DNA from: Dasypus novemcinctus
Lineage: Eukaryota; Chordata; Mammalia; Cingulata; Dasypodidae
Assembly (NCBI RefSeq): GCF_030445035.2
Contig: NC_080704.1
Span: forward strand, 29,626,200 to 29,690,199
DNA length: 64,000 nucleotides
Reading direction: 5' to 3'
Under the pieces are notes generated by a model. The model was not told the DNA's origin. It saw only the letters and a list, made by a program, of their open reading frames with translations, and ran no database searches. Positions within the stretch are counted from its first letter, which is position 1; every line of letters starts with the position of its first letter. Positions 1 to 13,409 of this stretch are shown here, one piece after another. The translations under genes and the position numbers were made by a program.

Positions 1-1340
1 TTATGTGATGGTTTAGAACTATTTGAGTTTATCCTGTTTGGTGATCACTGAACATCCTGGATATGCATATTCATGTCTTTTGTTAAATTTAGGAGGTTCT
101 CAGTCATTATTTCTTTGGTTATTCTCTCTGCCCCTTACTCTCTGTCTTATCCTGCTGTGACTTCAATAATGTGTATATTGGTACTCTTGATGGTGTCCAT
201 AGGTTCCTCAGACTCTGTTCACTTTCCTTCATTCTTTCTGCTCCTCAGACTGGATGGTTTCAAATGTCTTATTTTCAAGTTCACTGATTCATTCTTTTGC
301 CAGTTTCAACCTGCTGTTGAAACCCACAGGGATTTTTAATTTCTGTCACTGTGACTGTCAGCTCTATTTGGTTTCTCTTCATAATTTCCATCTTTCTATT
401 CATGTTCTCTTTGTGCTTTTCTATTGTTTTCCCTGATTTCCTTCAGTTATTTGTCCATGTTTTCCTTTAGCTCTTTGAGCATATTTAGGACCATTTTAAA
501 ATACTTTGCCTGGTATGTTCAAGGTCTGGCCCTCCTCATGGATGGTTTCTAATGCTTTAATAATCTCTTTTGCCTCGGCCATTGCTTCCTGTTTCTTTGA
601 ATGTTTTGTAATCTTTTGTTGAAAACTGATTATTTTTATATTTTAAGGTATTAGCACTGTATTATAGACTCTGAGGCATCTGTTCCTTAAGTTTGTACCC
701 AGCTAGTGTTAAGACAGAGATTTCCTTGATTGCCAGGAACTAACAAAACAAAAAAAAAGGGACAAAAAGAAAATGGCTTTCCCAGTCTGCGGACTGACCT
801 GTGTGAGTGAATGGTCTATTTCAGAGTGTATCCATACAATGAGTTTAGGAGTTCAGAAACTAGCTTGAGGCCAAAATGTAAGGGCCTCTGATCCTTTCTG
901 CTCATGTGTCTTGTCTTAGGCACGCACACGAGGCCCTAGGAATTCCCATTTACACAGCAACAAATGTTCCTTATCCCTAGAAAACAGTTCCCTCACAGTC
1001 CCAGGCAGTGCACTGTATGTCCTACAACCAGCAATCCCTTGCTCTGGGAAGTCACAACGTGACTGCCCTCCCACAGTGATAGGTAGTTGAGTCTGTAAGC
1101 TGCATTCTACATGCAGGGTAAGGTCTGAGTCCCTCAGACTGCCAAGAGATTGGGCCAGACACAGATGGTCCCATAAATGCACCAGAGTTACTCTGCTCTC
1201 TCTGGAACAAGGACCAGGGAACCACACCCAATAACTAAAAATCTTCCTAGAGTTACTTCTGCCCCTTTCTCTCACCCCACGAGTTAGGTGCTTATAATCT
1301 TTGCTGCTCTTATAATCTATCTCCATGCAAGCACTCTCTC
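1..1340 (-). repeat. Old L1/HAL1-lineage LINE remnant
   Basis: The plus strand reads as the antisense of a mammalian L1/HAL1 5' half. The text around 100-650 resembles the ORF1 region of placental L1 families, and 900-1330 looks like a GC-richer 5' region. The 136-codon minus-strand frame at 916-1326 lies inside it and does not look like a host gene. The same kind of sequence recurs, younger, at 37.4-40.1 kb. The subfamily cannot be named without a library search. The left edge is cut by the window. Confidence 0.5.
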
Positions 1341-2190
1341 CAAGCTTTCTTCATTTCCTTATCTGTTCTCCTGAAGAAATTATTAGCATACTTAGGACTG
1401 GGTGAGCATATTCTACTTCTATATAATCAGTTCTAAGCAGAATGTCTAGAAGCTTTGAGGGCTCAATGTGTGTTTGAGGGCTAGATGGATAAATTATAAT
1501 CAGAGCTCAGTGACAGATGAAATGGACAGGGAAAACCATAAGGAATATAAGGCTTGAACTGAAAACATAAATAAGTTGATACTGACTTGGTAGAGAGGCC
1601 ATATTCCATGTACAGGAGACAATATAAGAAAGACACAGAGGTGTGAATAAGTATTTTGAACCATTAGGACAAAGAGGCAGAAATGTTTGAAGCTATAAGG
1701 CTACACTGGCAAGTAGAAGATTTCACAGGAATGGGAATATTTAAGGCCTTAACTGGCAAATAGAACTGTTTGGTCTTGATATACTAGGCAAAAGGGCAAC
1801 TACTATTATAAACCAAAGGCCAAAGGAGGTTGTAATGTTTCACTGAGGCTGTTGGGTTTGGGGTTTGTTGTTCTTGTTTATTTATTTCCTGAGACTGCTA
1901 TGCTGTTCTTTCTTTCTAGTCTTGTTCTGTATGACATTATTTACACAGCTCATTTGAACAGAAGAACTGTTTAGGAACATCAAGTGAAAATATTACCTAT
2001 CCCTTTTGTATATTACTCATTGACTACGTGAGTGTCGTACAATTACTGAAACCCAGAAAAAGACTTTGATACGGGGAAAACCTTAGAAGACATAAGCACC
2101 AAACCACTCTCTGTGCCTCAGCATCACATAAAAATACTAAGTGAGAAAGTCAAAGTACTGTTATTTTTAATGCCAGATAATATCTGTTTT
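1341..2190. other. No recognised feature
   Basis: AT-rich intergenic DNA. I see no gene, RNA gene or clear repeat boundary here. Confidence 0.5.
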
Positions 2191-2192
2191 AG

Positions 2193-2655
2193 TTTCCTAA
2201 TTACTAAAGCAAACACCATGCCATGGGTTGGCATAAACCACAGAAATTTACTGGCTCAAAGTTTTGAGGTTAGAAGAATTCCAAAATCAAGGCTTCATCG
2301 AGGCCATGCCTTTTCCCCAGAAGACTTTGGAGTTCTGGGGCTGGTTGCAGCAATCACTCGTCCTTCATTTTTCTGTCATATGGCAATATACATGATGGCC
2401 TCTCCTGGCTTCTCCTTTCTTTTTCCAGGTTCCACTGATGTTCAGCTTCTGGCTGCTCCCTCTGGCTTTCCCTGTCTCTATAACATTCCCTATAAGGCCT
2501 TCAGTCATCGAATAAAGACCCATCCTGATCCATCCTGGCACCTTAACTGAAGTCACCTCATCAAAAGTTCCCATTTACAAGAGTTCACACCCTACAGGAA
2601 CGGACCAAGTCTAAGAACATGTTTTTCAGAGGTACATTGTTCCAAACAACCACAA
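2193..2655 (-). repeat. LTR-like repeat, xenarthran family (call it LTR-X), near full length
   Basis: This is a recurrent unit whose reverse complement ends in an AATAAA-bearing tail followed by the family end. Related pieces lie at 31745-32640 (opposite strand), 34605-34935, 49770-49850 and 58024-58150. Organisation and length resemble MaLR/ERV-type LTRs. The frames at 2113-2550 and 2365-2574 are chance frames within it. Confidence 0.55.
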
Positions 2656-4195
2656 TACCTATTTTAGTGTAATGTATTATATTGTATTGCTGAAAAATAA
2701 TTCTCTTACAAAGACGTTTAATTTTTTCCATGAAGACACTAGTGAAAATTTTGTATGTAGAATGTTTAATAAGGCCAATTGTAAATATGTGGTAATGTAT
2801 TGAGTTGATGGTAGCACATTATAATGAGTGTAATAAACACTATAGATCTATGGATGTGCTTGTGGCTGAAATGGGTATTCTTGGGAGGTGTTAGTTGGAG
2901 GACAGCTGGGAATGTACAACAGTGATTTGGGTGGTAGGTGAGGACTGTAGTTAATAATGTAAATATAGGAATGTTCTACTACAAGGTGTTGGGAATGCAG
3001 TGATACAAGGAAAAAGTATAATTAGTGTAGGTTAACAATAATTTTGTAATGTTTTAGTGGCAAGGGCAGAGAAGGTACCGTATCAATGCTAAAGGTCAAA
3101 AAAAAGAATGTGGGGTATAGTTTTGTGAGATGTGAATATGAGTAAGCATTTTTTTCTCTTCTTCATTTTCTTCATTAATAAGGAGACCCTGATCATGTTA
3201 TTTGACCAATCTGTGTTCAGCTGTGTATCTTTCTAAACACTGGAAGAACAACTGAGTTTGTTTGGGGGATTGGATAGGATAAAAGTTCTCTGGAGAGAAC
3301 TTTTTTGGAGTAATGCTTCTGTAACTTGTTAAGCTGCCTTTTTTCTGTTATTTTATTTTTTTAATTTGAAATAAAGTTTGAATTTTTAAAAAAAATTCTA
3401 GTTATATATATATTAGACAAAAGGCTCTTATGATCTCCTCTTATATCCTTAACATTATAGTGTGTGTTAATATTAAAGAAAAGCAACCTTTTACTCAGCA
3501 GTTAGTTTCCTTGGAATCATGACTTAGAAATCTGGGGCTTCCTTTAATATTTTTTCAATTACATTCTCAACTTGATGGAACAACAAAAAAAAACAATTGC
3601 ATTCTACTAAAAATGGATGAGTGTTGATTGCATGCCTGCATTTTCCATATAATTCCCCATCAAATAAAATTAATATGGAAATTTTTTCAACATGATTTTA
3701 TTGTACTTTTTACATCAAATATGAGCCTGTATTAAAATTCTCAAGTACTCATCCACAAGTGCTCTGTTGCAGATGCAAGATTTTGATCAAAAATAATTTA
3801 AAAAAACAGAAATTGGAAGAAGCTATGAATAGCATCGAATTTCAGAAGTATCCTTCATGAAAAGTTTATTTTCCTTGCATTTTATTTTCTTACAAGAGCA
3901 GAGACTGTTATGAAGAGGGCAGGATACAGAGATTTAACGCCTTTAACATCCTGGGAAGGAAAGCAGGGGTAAATTTAGCCATAAGGCAAGCAGGGTATTC
4001 CTCCCTAGATATTTCATTCCTCCAACAATTAAAGTCACCTCTGGCCAGTTCTACGAAAAATCAAATAGCATCCAACCTTCTGCAGATGCATTTTCTCCCA
4101 ACGGAGTCCTAAGTAACTTCTTTTCCCAAGCATACCTCTACTCAAGCCAATCAGCCAGGCCTTAGTAGCTGATGAAATGTCCAGCTTGCTAAATC
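2656..4195. other. AT-rich intergenic DNA
   Basis: Poly-A/T runs and short AT repeats only. No gene, RNA or defined mobile element is recognised. Confidence 0.5.
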
Positions 4196-4199
4196 ATGT

Positions 4200-4690
4200 T
4201 AGTCCCTACGTTTCTCTATGTTTCAGTATTTATTGCTATGAGACAAATCGCTTTGCTGCTTAAAACAACAGCAACATATTATTTCTCACAATTCTGTGTG
4301 TCAGGAATTGAGGCAGGGCTTGGCTGGGCAGTTTTGCAACCCACGTCAGTGGCAGCAGTCACTCTCCAGCTGCGTTCAGCTGGTGCCTGAGCTGATCTGG
4401 AAGGTACAAGAAGATTTCACTCACTTGCCTCATGCCTCAGTGTTCTTCTACGTGGCCTCTCTATCCTCATGTGCTGTCTCATCCTTCACTTTTCCAGTCC
4501 AAGCTTCTTTACAACATGGTGGCTGGAATCCTGCCGAGAAAGCAGAAGGTACCTTGTATGGAAGAGGCCTGGAACTCACTATATCTCATACCTTCCATGT
4601 TCTATTGGTCAATGCAAGTCACAAAGCCAGCTCAGATTTCAAGAAAAAGGAAAATTGACTCCACCTCTTGATGATGTGCATACAGAAGGG
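4200..4690 (-). repeat. Old MaLR-type LTR-like repeat
   Basis: The antisense text resembles a widespread old mammalian LTR repeat (phrases around 4300-4330 and 4600-4640). It is heavily diverged, with no intact ends. Overlapping short frames in several phases are chance frames. Confidence 0.4.
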
Positions 4691-4859
4691 GAAGTAACTG
4701 ATGGCAGCCAACAATGGAAACCAACAAAACATTGTATCATTATTTTTGGTTACTCACAGTCCCAGACTGACCTTTGCCCTGTCCCCAGAGTGGCTATGGT
4801 GACCTCAAGCACATCATCTGGTGAAGTGGCATCAGCAAGTATAGGCAATTTGGGAATTT

Positions 4860-5040
4860 ATAGTCAAACAGATCTGGGGTTGGATTCCAGGCTTACTCCT
4901 TCCGAGTTAAGTACTACAGTGTAATAACAGCCTATCTGAACATTAGGCTAATATTTCTACCCTGGAGAGCTGTTATAAGAATTAGAGATATGTATAAAGG
5001 ACCTGGCATACATCAGGTGCTTATAAATTGTGTTCTTGTT
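4860..5040 (+). repeat. MIR SINE
   Basis: The order of words matches the MIR core and 3' part, ending near 5000-5035 with a 'cctggcatacat...gtgcttataaat'-like tail. It is diverged, as expected for this ancient family. Confidence 0.55.
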
Positions 5041-5789
5041 CTTAATGTTAGGTGAGGGATGAGGAAAAACTTTTTAGAATGGTGTCATATTTACTTCTGT
5101 CTAGGATTGTTTCTATTCAGGAGGGGGAATAAAAACCTAGATGAAAATTGTTATGCAATTCTGAGACATTTGCAATGACTTGAGATGCTCTGGCTTTTCT
5201 CTTAAATGGGAGGAAATCTTAGAGAAGGATAAACCACACACAAAGAACTTTAGGCTGGCTCTGAAAGATGGAGGGGTTGCTGATCTTCACCTCCCTTCAA
5301 CCTAAGAATGAGACAAGATCCTGAGAGGAAAGGTGTAGAACCATATACCATAGACCTCCTAGCAAATACCTTGGTTATATAAACTCAAATAAATAATAGT
5401 AGTGTAATTATATAAAGTAAACTCTGTTTGAAAATAATGTAGATGATATAAATATATAATATATGCATATAATCCTATTTTATATGCATACACGTATTTT
5501 TTCTGTTTACCTTCCCAAAGACAATTGTTTTATTGTTTTTATTGTATGAAAGAAAGGGCATTCTAAAAGTAGTTTCCACATATCAAAATTATTCAGTCAG
5601 GACAGCTTCCTGCGTGTGCTTCCCGTGCAGTAGAAACCAGGCTGTGTGTTTACTTAGAAAGCACTACACTTGGTTTAAAATTCTATCACCATCTTGAAAT
5701 CATTTAAGTTTTGAACAAGGGATCCTGCACTTTCATTCTGCACTGGGTGGTCCTGGCAAAAGTATAAAAAGCATACTTTTTATAAAAGT
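5041..5789. other. AT-rich intergenic DNA
   Basis: No gene or defined repeat recognised. There is a TA-rich tract near 5440-5500. Confidence 0.45.
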
Positions 5790-6540
5790 ATAAAAATATA
5801 TTTTTAAAAACAAATCATTTTAACTGATACATATTAATAGAGCATACAATTCATCCAAAGTGTACATTCAATGGTATTTGGTGTAATCACATAGTTGTGC
5901 ACTTATCACTTAAATTATTAGAGCATTTTCATTATTTCCAAAATAATAATAATAAACAAAAAACAGACAAACAAGAAAATTCCTCACCTCTCAATATCCC
6001 TCTGTTTCCCCTGCTGTTCATAGCTGCTATTTCTGGCTATTCTGCAGTTATTTATGTATTTATTAAGCAGTTTTACTGAGATATATTCACATACTATATG
6101 ATCTATCCAAAGTGTAATCAATGGCTTTTAGTATAAACACAATGTTGTACGTTCATCTAAAAAATTTTAGAACAATTTCATTACTCCCAAAATAAAGTCT
6201 CCACACAACTTAGCATTCCTTCCTCATCTCTACATAACCACTAACCTAATTTTATCTTTATAAATTGATTTATATTTACATTTTATATAAATGGAATCAT
6301 ACAACATGTAGTACTCTGTGTCTGGTCTCCTTCACATAGTATAATGTGGGGTTTTTGTCTGATATTAACATTGTGTAATATTAACCCCATTTCTTCAGCT
6401 TCAAAGAAAAACAGTCTGATATATGCAATTTTACCCATATTCATCTCACATATTTATATTTAACATTATATATTTAGTTCATAATAGGGCAATCCTTTTG
6501 TGGCCGGCTTGCTTCATTCAACATAATACCTATTCAGAAG
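5790..6540 (-). repeat. L1 3' region, reverse orientation
   Basis: The stretch shares long diverged similarity with 8245-8379 and 9608-9780 (the same words for the 'aagtgtaca...caatggtattt' block). That block is the antisense of an L1 3' untranslated region. The 60-codon frame at 5897-6079 is part of it. Confidence 0.5.
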
Positions 6541-7484
6541 AGGGCCAGTGACATGTAAAAGCCTTTTCCCTGAGTTCTAACCCTAAGGTGGCTCTTGTTC
6601 TCATTATGTGGGTCCACTCAGTTCTCCAGTAGCTTACCCAGTCAAGACTAGTTCCTTTTCTGTCAGAAAATCATTTTCATTATGCAGAATAAAGTGATTC
6701 AACTGCCAAAAGCAATCTTGATGAGGAATAACAGCATTTTTTCTCCTCTAACTTTGTACCAAAATAATTCAGTATAACAACAGTATGTTGAGCTTCAGGA
6801 ATGAGGTAATTTTCTCTTTTTTTTTTTTTCCTGAATGTGGTTTTAGAAGTCTTTTGTTTAACAAGTTCAAGTAATTCCTTTATACAGAAACATTTTTATG
6901 TAAACGTCAGGCGATTTCCAAAACTTTCAGATAAAATACAAGCAAGTGGTCAAATTAAGCAACACTATAAAGGCTGTGTGATAGTAGGGGAGGTCTCACA
7001 GTTCCAAAATGACTTTCAAAACAGAACGTAGTAAATCAGATTTCATTGTTTCCTCACAGAAAGCATCATGATAGCTCAGTCTCCATCACAGAACTGGGAT
7101 TACCACATATTTGTTTCTAGTAATGACAGCCCTAGTGAGAAAATTGCCAATCTTCAGCTTATTCAAAAATCCTAAGTCTTTATTAAGGCCAATCAAGAAA
7201 TCTGTAGTTGGAATTCTATTTTTGCCTCTCCTTGACAAATCTCTAATTAAAAATACAATGATTTTGAGTATCATACTAAAGCAATGGATTACAGTTTATG
7301 CCTTCGTGTTTCTAAATATTAATATGAAATTCTAGCATCTAGAGAATCTTGCCAGCCTTTTATAAATGTTGATGAAGAATTTCAGAAAAAAGTAAGCCTA
7401 TAAGCAAAATGTTTATATATACATATGGGAGCTCTGATTACTTAGACCTGGGGTATATATACATGGACTAAAGTTTTTGCATTC
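6541..7484. other. No recognised feature
   Basis: AT-rich intergenic DNA. Short frames at 6837-7031 and 7086-7335 on both strands show no family resemblance. Confidence 0.45.
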
Positions 7485-8379
7485 TTTTTAAAATTTTTTA
7501 TTGAAGTATATCATTTATACATGAACATATATAAACAATAAGTGTGTAGTAAAAATTGTGAACTTACAAAATATAGCAGTTTAATATTATGGATGAATTC
7601 CAAAAAGAAATATTGGATTATGCTTATAATCTGATCTGTACCTGGGCATGATTGAGTTATGATTAGGGCATTGAGTCTCCACCCCTTGGTGGGTGCGGAC
7701 TCACAGATAAAAGGCATAGCAAAGAACAGAGATGAGGGTTCTTAATGTTGGAATTTTGATGTTGGAGTTTGATGCTGAAGTTTTAAGCTGGAGCCCTGGG
7801 GAAAGAGACAGAGCTGTTCACCTCACAGTCTACAGCTGTCATTGTGGAGAAAACAGGAACTGAGCCCAGAGGAATCCAGGAAGCCTGAACTCTCACAGAT
7901 GTCGACAGCCATCTTGCTCCAACACGTAAAAACAGACTTTGGTGAGGGAAATAACTTATGCTTTATGGCCTGGTATCTGTAAGCTCCTACCCCAAATAAA
8001 TTCACTTTATAAAAAGCAACCAATTTCTGGTATTTTGCATCAGCACCCCTTTGGCTGACCAATACACAGAATAAACATGCATAACATCATACAGGGGTCT
8101 CATATACCACCCCTACACATCAACACCTTGCATTGTTGTGATACATTTGTTACAAACTATGCAAGAGCATTGTCAAAATATTACCACTAACTATAGTCTA
8201 TATCTTACATTTGGCGTATTTTCCCCCAACCCACCCTATTTTTTTAAACAGATCAGTTTTACTGATATATATTAATAAAGCATACAATTTATCCAAAGTG
8301 TACAACCAATGGTATTTGGTATAATCACATAGTTGTGCATTAATCACCTCGATCATTATTAAAGCATTTTCATTATTTC
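7485..8379 (-). repeat. L1 3' UTR remnant, split by an LTR
   Basis: Reverse-strand L1 3' UTR text (for example 7500-7580 and 8060-8230) matches the 3' end of the LINE at 35155-36110. The LTR-like block at about 7660-8065 separates the two halves. A further L1 insertion interrupts the element at 8380. Confidence 0.5.
7660..8065 (+). repeat. Solitary LTR-like insertion inside L1 3' UTR
   Basis: A discrete block lacking L1 similarity, with an AATAAA signal near 7995, lies between two adjacent parts of the L1 3' UTR. It resembles a solitary LTR. The exact left end and target duplication were not resolved. The minus frame 7823-8062 is incidental. Confidence 0.4.
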
Positions 8380-9567
8380 TTTTTTTTTAATTTGTCTTCT
8401 TTTTTAATGTTACATTAAAAAAATATGAGGTCCCCATATACCCCCCCACATCCCTCACTACACTCCTCCCAATAACAATAACCTCCTCCATCATCATGGG
8501 ACATTCACTGCACTTGGTGAATACATCTCTGAGCACTGCTGCACCTCATGGTCAATGGTCCACATTATAGTTTACACTCTCCCCCAGTCCACCCAGCGGG
8601 CCATGGGAGGACATACAATGTCCAGTAACTGTCCCTGCAGTACCACCCAGGACAACTCCAAGTCCTGAAAATGCCCCCACATCACATCTCTTCTTCCCAC
8701 TCCCTACCCTCAGCAGCTACCATGGCCACTTTCTCCATCTCAATGGTACATTTACTTCTAATACTAATCACAATAGTTCCAGAATAGTATATCAATAAGT
8801 CCACTCTAATCCATAATCTATTCCTCCATTCTGTGGACCCTGGGATGGTTATGTCTGCTCCACCTCTGTATCGACAGGGTGCTTAGATTCCACTTGGATG
8901 CTGGATGCAATTCTCCTGCTTGCAGTTGTAGGCACTCTTAGCTCCCTGGTGTGATGGTTGACCTTCTTCACCTCCTTGTTGGCTGGCTGGGGGAAGTCCA
9001 GTAAACCAGAGGGTAGGAGTTACAAGTCTGTTGAGGCTCAGGGCCTGGCTATCACATGGACAGTCCAGAGATTCAGGTCCCCTGAGTACACTAAACCCCA
9101 GCGCCAACCACAGGTCCAGTAAAAGTGACAGAAGAGGTTTTGAACAAAGATCACATCTGAGTCCAACACATCTGAGTCAGGAACACAAAACTCCAAAGTA
9201 GGGTCAACTGACATGACACTGAAGTCCATCTGCCATGACGATAGAACCTGTGGGTCTCTGTAGCCCTCAGAAGAACCAATACCTGGGGTTGTATCTACTT
9301 TAGCTGTCTCGGGGACTCTGTTGAGGTATGTGTAAGGGTGACCCCTCTGATGACCTCCCAGCTCTTTTTTGGAGACTCATAGCCATATAATCTCATTTGT
9401 CCTTTCCATTTCCCCCTTTTATTCAAGGTCAAAAAGCATTTTTAACTTCTGATATTACATGTAGGCTGAGATATTCTGCTGGTCTGAATTGACCCTTTTA
9501 TTCAAGGTCATTCTCCAGCCACATCATCAGCTGGTACTTGGTAGTAATCCCTCGGTGCCAGGAAGGC
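8380..9567 (-). mobile_element. 5'-truncated L1 insertion with target duplication
   Basis: An insertion of 1,188 bp starts with a poly-T run (the poly-A tail on the minus strand). It is flanked by identical 11-bp copies TTCATTATTTC at 8369-8379 and 9568-9578. The same 3' end starts the shorter copies at 16455 and about 62950, each running a different distance rightward, as expected for 5'-truncated LINE copies. It sits inside an older L1 3' UTR (8245-8379 plus 9579-9780). Confidence 0.75.
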
Positions 9568-9578
9568 TTCATTATTTC

Positions 9579-9607
9579 AATAATAATAATAATAATAATA
9601 ATAATAA
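9579..9607. repeat. (TAA)n microsatellite
   Basis: About nine uninterrupted AAT units, immediately after the right target duplication of the L1 insertion. Confidence 0.9.
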
Positions 9608-9780
9608 ACAAAAACCAAAGAAACAAGAAAATTCCTCCCCTCTCAATCTATTTCCCCTGCTGTACATAGTCCCTATTTCTGGCGATTTTTGCACAACTAT
9701 TTGTTTCTTAAGCAGTTTTATTGAGAAGTATTCACATTCCATATGGTCTATCAAAGTGTATAATCAATGGCTTTTTTTTA
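9608..9780 (-). repeat. Right half of the interrupted L1 3' UTR
   Basis: Continues the element seen at 8245-8379. The same words occur uninterrupted at 5930-6130. Confidence 0.55.
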
Positions 9781-10230
9781 GCTGATAAAAAAAACCTTTA
9801 TTGTAAAATTGTAAAATAGAAAAATAGATTGAAAGTAATTACAAATTTTAAGAGAGTACAAGGCCAAATTAGATTTAATATAATCAATTATAAGAAATAG
9901 TATAGCAACAAACATTTATAAATGTAAATAATTCTAATATAGAGAATAATTATAACATAATTCTAATTTTTATATTATAACGCTAACTATTGGACATAGT
10001 AATCTCTAAGAATGAAATAAATTATTGGTTTAGTTATTTATTTCTGGATCAAGAAAATGTCTTAAAAAGCAGCTGACCTTAAAACAATTTTAACTATTTT
10101 ACTATTTTCTCAGTGTAACAAAAAGTAGAAAAGACTTTTTGTTCCTGGGATCCATAATAAAAACTCAAAGGCAGATTCCATTTTGATTAACGTATACATG
10201 GTAGATATTATTAAGCAAATACTCATTCCC
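9781..10230. other. AT-rich intergenic DNA
   Basis: No recognised gene or repeat. Confidence 0.5.
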
Positions 10231-10231
10231 T

Positions 10232-10600
10232 ACATCACCCCCTGCCCCATGTACATGGGAAGAGTATACATTCATGACCCACTGATGGTGAGTCTGGTCC
10301 TGTGACTTGCTTTGGCCAATGGGATTTTAGCAGACATGACATAAGCTGAGACTTGAAAGGTGCTTGTGATTGGGCTGGTTCTCTTGTACATTTTATCACT
10401 GCTATGACAATATGCCACAGGTAGCCACTGGTGCAAAGATAAGAGGCAAATGTAGCAGATATGAACCCTAGCTGCATCTTGGAACCAAACCCAAACAAGC
10501 TCAGCCAAGATCACAAAACACTAGCCATCCTGTGGAAGCATGAGAGAGAAAGAAACACTTGCTGCATGAATTGAGTATGAGGGCTATTTTTTTTTTTAAT
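10232..10600 (+). repeat. Old MLT1-type (MaLR) LTR
   Basis: Phrases around 10288-10400 resemble the body of MLT1-type LTRs on the plus strand. It is diverged and the 3' end is degraded into a T-run near 10590. The minus frames 10235-10514 are incidental. Confidence 0.5.
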
Positions 10601-11224
10601 TTAGCACAACTGTGGCAATAGCTAACTGCTTCAGAGGACTATACAAAGAACTACACAGGTAGGGTATTTTTAAAGTCATCAAGGGCAAAACATGGTCCAC
10701 AATATCTACCCAGGTTAGGTATATTAGATTCATTGCTGGACTTGTTAAACTGAAACTTTATAATAACCTAGGATTACCTGAAAACAGCATTCTCTACAAA
10801 TATAATTTATGCAAAATTACTAAGCATTTAAATTAAAATACACATACATTTCCGTTCTCTTGTACTACCAACTGTATGCTCATCTTAACAGTCAACAAAT
10901 ATTAATGTCTACTATAGGTTAGATTTCCCACATCAGGTATTCACAGGGAGTAGTCAGCAATTCAACAGGCAAAGGATCCATTTTCCTTGTCATATTCATC
11001 TCATGGTTTCTCCACTGGTTACTATACGCCTTCCTGCTGACTTAGCCAGCTCCAGAAGTTTTACTATTACTGCTCACTGTATTTCTGTACTTCTTTACTA
11101 CTTTATGTTTTTATCACATTTAAAATAAAGTGACACCAAGAAGAAAATTCTTTTAGAAAACCCATATTTTTAATTCAGAGCAATTTGATTCCATTCTGGG
11201 GAATGGGGGAAAGATTTCCTATCT
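10601..11224. other. No recognised feature
   Basis: AT-rich intergenic DNA. Confidence 0.45.
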
Positions 11225-11350
11225 TTTCTTAGCAAATCACTTAGCTTCTCTGGGTCTCAGATTGCTTCCTCATCTGTGAGATGTGGGAAATAATAATATA
11301 TACCCACACTCCATAGCACTGAGATTACTAAATGGCATGTCTGGAAACAC
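11225..11350 (+). repeat. MIR SINE fragment
   Basis: Resembles the MIR core ('cttcctcatctgtgaga' and following A-rich text). It is short and diverged. Confidence 0.5.
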
Positions 11351-13160
11351 TAAAATAATGGAAGTCATTTTTTTTCTATCTAGAGGCACTTTTTTGTTTC
11401 GTTATTGTTTCCTTATTGGCTTTTGTTATCCTCTTTTACAGATCCTTCCACTAAATGAAAGGGAGTCTCCTTTCAACAAAAGAAGGAAATGTGGGAAACC
11501 TTTATTTCCCCTTAATTACCATTCTACCAGAGTTATATGGATATACTTGAAAGTGAGGTTATTACTGCATAATGGTCCAAATGGTCCAAAACAGATTGTT
11601 ATTAAGATTGATAAATTTTGTACCAGGATTGTAGCTATTTCATAAAACATGTAAATGGAGTATTTTATTGGGGGGGGGTGGTGTTCATTTTGTTTTCTCT
11701 ATAATGTTTTCCTTTGAAGTGTCTGATTCACCTATAGCTTGGTCATTGTTAGAGACCTTGCTTTCTTGGTGTTTATCTTATGGCCGCTTATCCAGTCATC
11801 AGTCCAAGAACCAGAGAAAGGAAATAAAATCTAGTTTCATTCAAACAGTAAATGGTATGATGTAGGAAAAATATAAAAAAGTGGTTGGTTTAAATCATTT
11901 TGACCATTCCAAATATTATCACTGAATTATATACTTCTCTGTATATACTTTAACAGCCAAATATCTTATATCTCATTGCCATGAATATCTCAGAGATTTT
12001 TTTTACAGTTTGCTTAAATTCATGCACACCTTTAAAAATTGTCAAATAATAAAAATTGAATTAACAAAACTATCCAGTAGTTAGGACAAAACTTTTATTT
12101 AAATACCTCGATTACGCCTAAAATTTAATAGGATATACTTCATTTGCCTTAAAAGCCCAAGGTCCTTTAAAGATAACTTCCTTAAAATGACAATAAATCT
12201 ACACATGCCTCAACAGTTATCCCAATTATCATTAAATGCATATGTAATAGAACCAGAAATTAATCATCCTGAAGAGTTTATTAAATTATGAAAAAGCATG
12301 ACTGTAACTAAAAAATAAAGAAGTTAATTACTTCAAAGCTTGTTGATTCATTCTGAGAAAATAAACTTTTTAATATCATACTCATCCCAAGACTCAGCTG
12401 GAGTCTTAAATGATGCACAATATGATTGCAACACACCCCCATAAACTGTGTGCCGCTGAAAGTAGAAAAGGACCTCTCTAATGTAAATGCAAAATATTAC
12501 ACATTAATCATAATAAGCTTTGCCATCAACTCCCCATTTATATAAATACATATGATGCACACAATCATTTTCTTTAAAATGGATTTAGGTGTATTTTTAA
12601 AGAACCCTTTATGCTTGCAGACACTGACAATTTTAAAAGCTGTTCAAGTTGAAATCAAATTAGAATATACCAATTAATATTCATTTTAATAGGAACACAA
12701 AATGCCGATGAGTTATTCTACTTTGCAAGCATAATGTGCATTTAATGTTATCCATCACATAGCAACATGATGCCACCATCAACAGAACATATGCTTTGTG
12801 TTGTTTTTCAGATGGTGATAATGAGTTTTTCTGAAATAAATACTGTACAGAACAGCACATGTTTAGCTGCATTTAGCAAAATTCTCTAGATATAACTAGA
12901 GGTACTGATTATGTAGGGTTAGCTCTTTAAGGAATATATTTGTTATTTTATGTTTACAGGTTAACAATATCCTAGGTAGATTAATTTACTCACGGGCATT
13001 GAATGAGCACTTTCTCTGCTAATTAAGATTAAAAACGTTTATTGGATACTCACAAGGACTGCAAGCTCAGACACCAAAATATTAATTTTTTATGTATGTG
13101 CAGAATTAAGGGTGATTTTTTTTCTGTGTTTTAAGTTTTCTACACTGAGTATGTGTCTCC
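11351..13160. other. No recognised feature
   Basis: About 1.8 kb of AT-rich DNA with a G-run near 11670. The frames at 11283-11645, 11668-11865 and 12681-12872 show no family signature and no codon bias I can argue for. Confidence 0.45.
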
Positions 13161-13165
13161 TTTAT

Positions 13166-13407
13166 TTTTTTAAACAAAAAAGATTTTATTTATTTCGCCC
13201 CCCCTTTGCAGCTTATTTTTGCTGTTTGTTCTGTGTCCATTCACTGCACGCTTTTCTGTGTCTGCTTGTCTCCCTTTTTTTGTTGTTATCTTGCTGTGTC
13301 AGCTCTCCGCAGCATGCAAGCCAGCTTCACCTTCACAAGGGTGAACCCAGGGCCTCCCATATGGTAGATGGGAGCCCAACTGATTGAGCCGCAGCCGCTT
13401 CCCTATC
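13166..13407 (-). mobile_element. Das-SINE-like element, older variant
   Basis: Reverse-strand SINE. It has an A-rich tail region at about 13166-13195 and ends at 13370-13407 with the antisense of the tRNA-like head. It resembles the copies at 31487-31723 and 46763-47129, a subgroup distinct from the long GC-rich subgroup. Confidence 0.7.
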
Positions 13408-13409
13408 CA

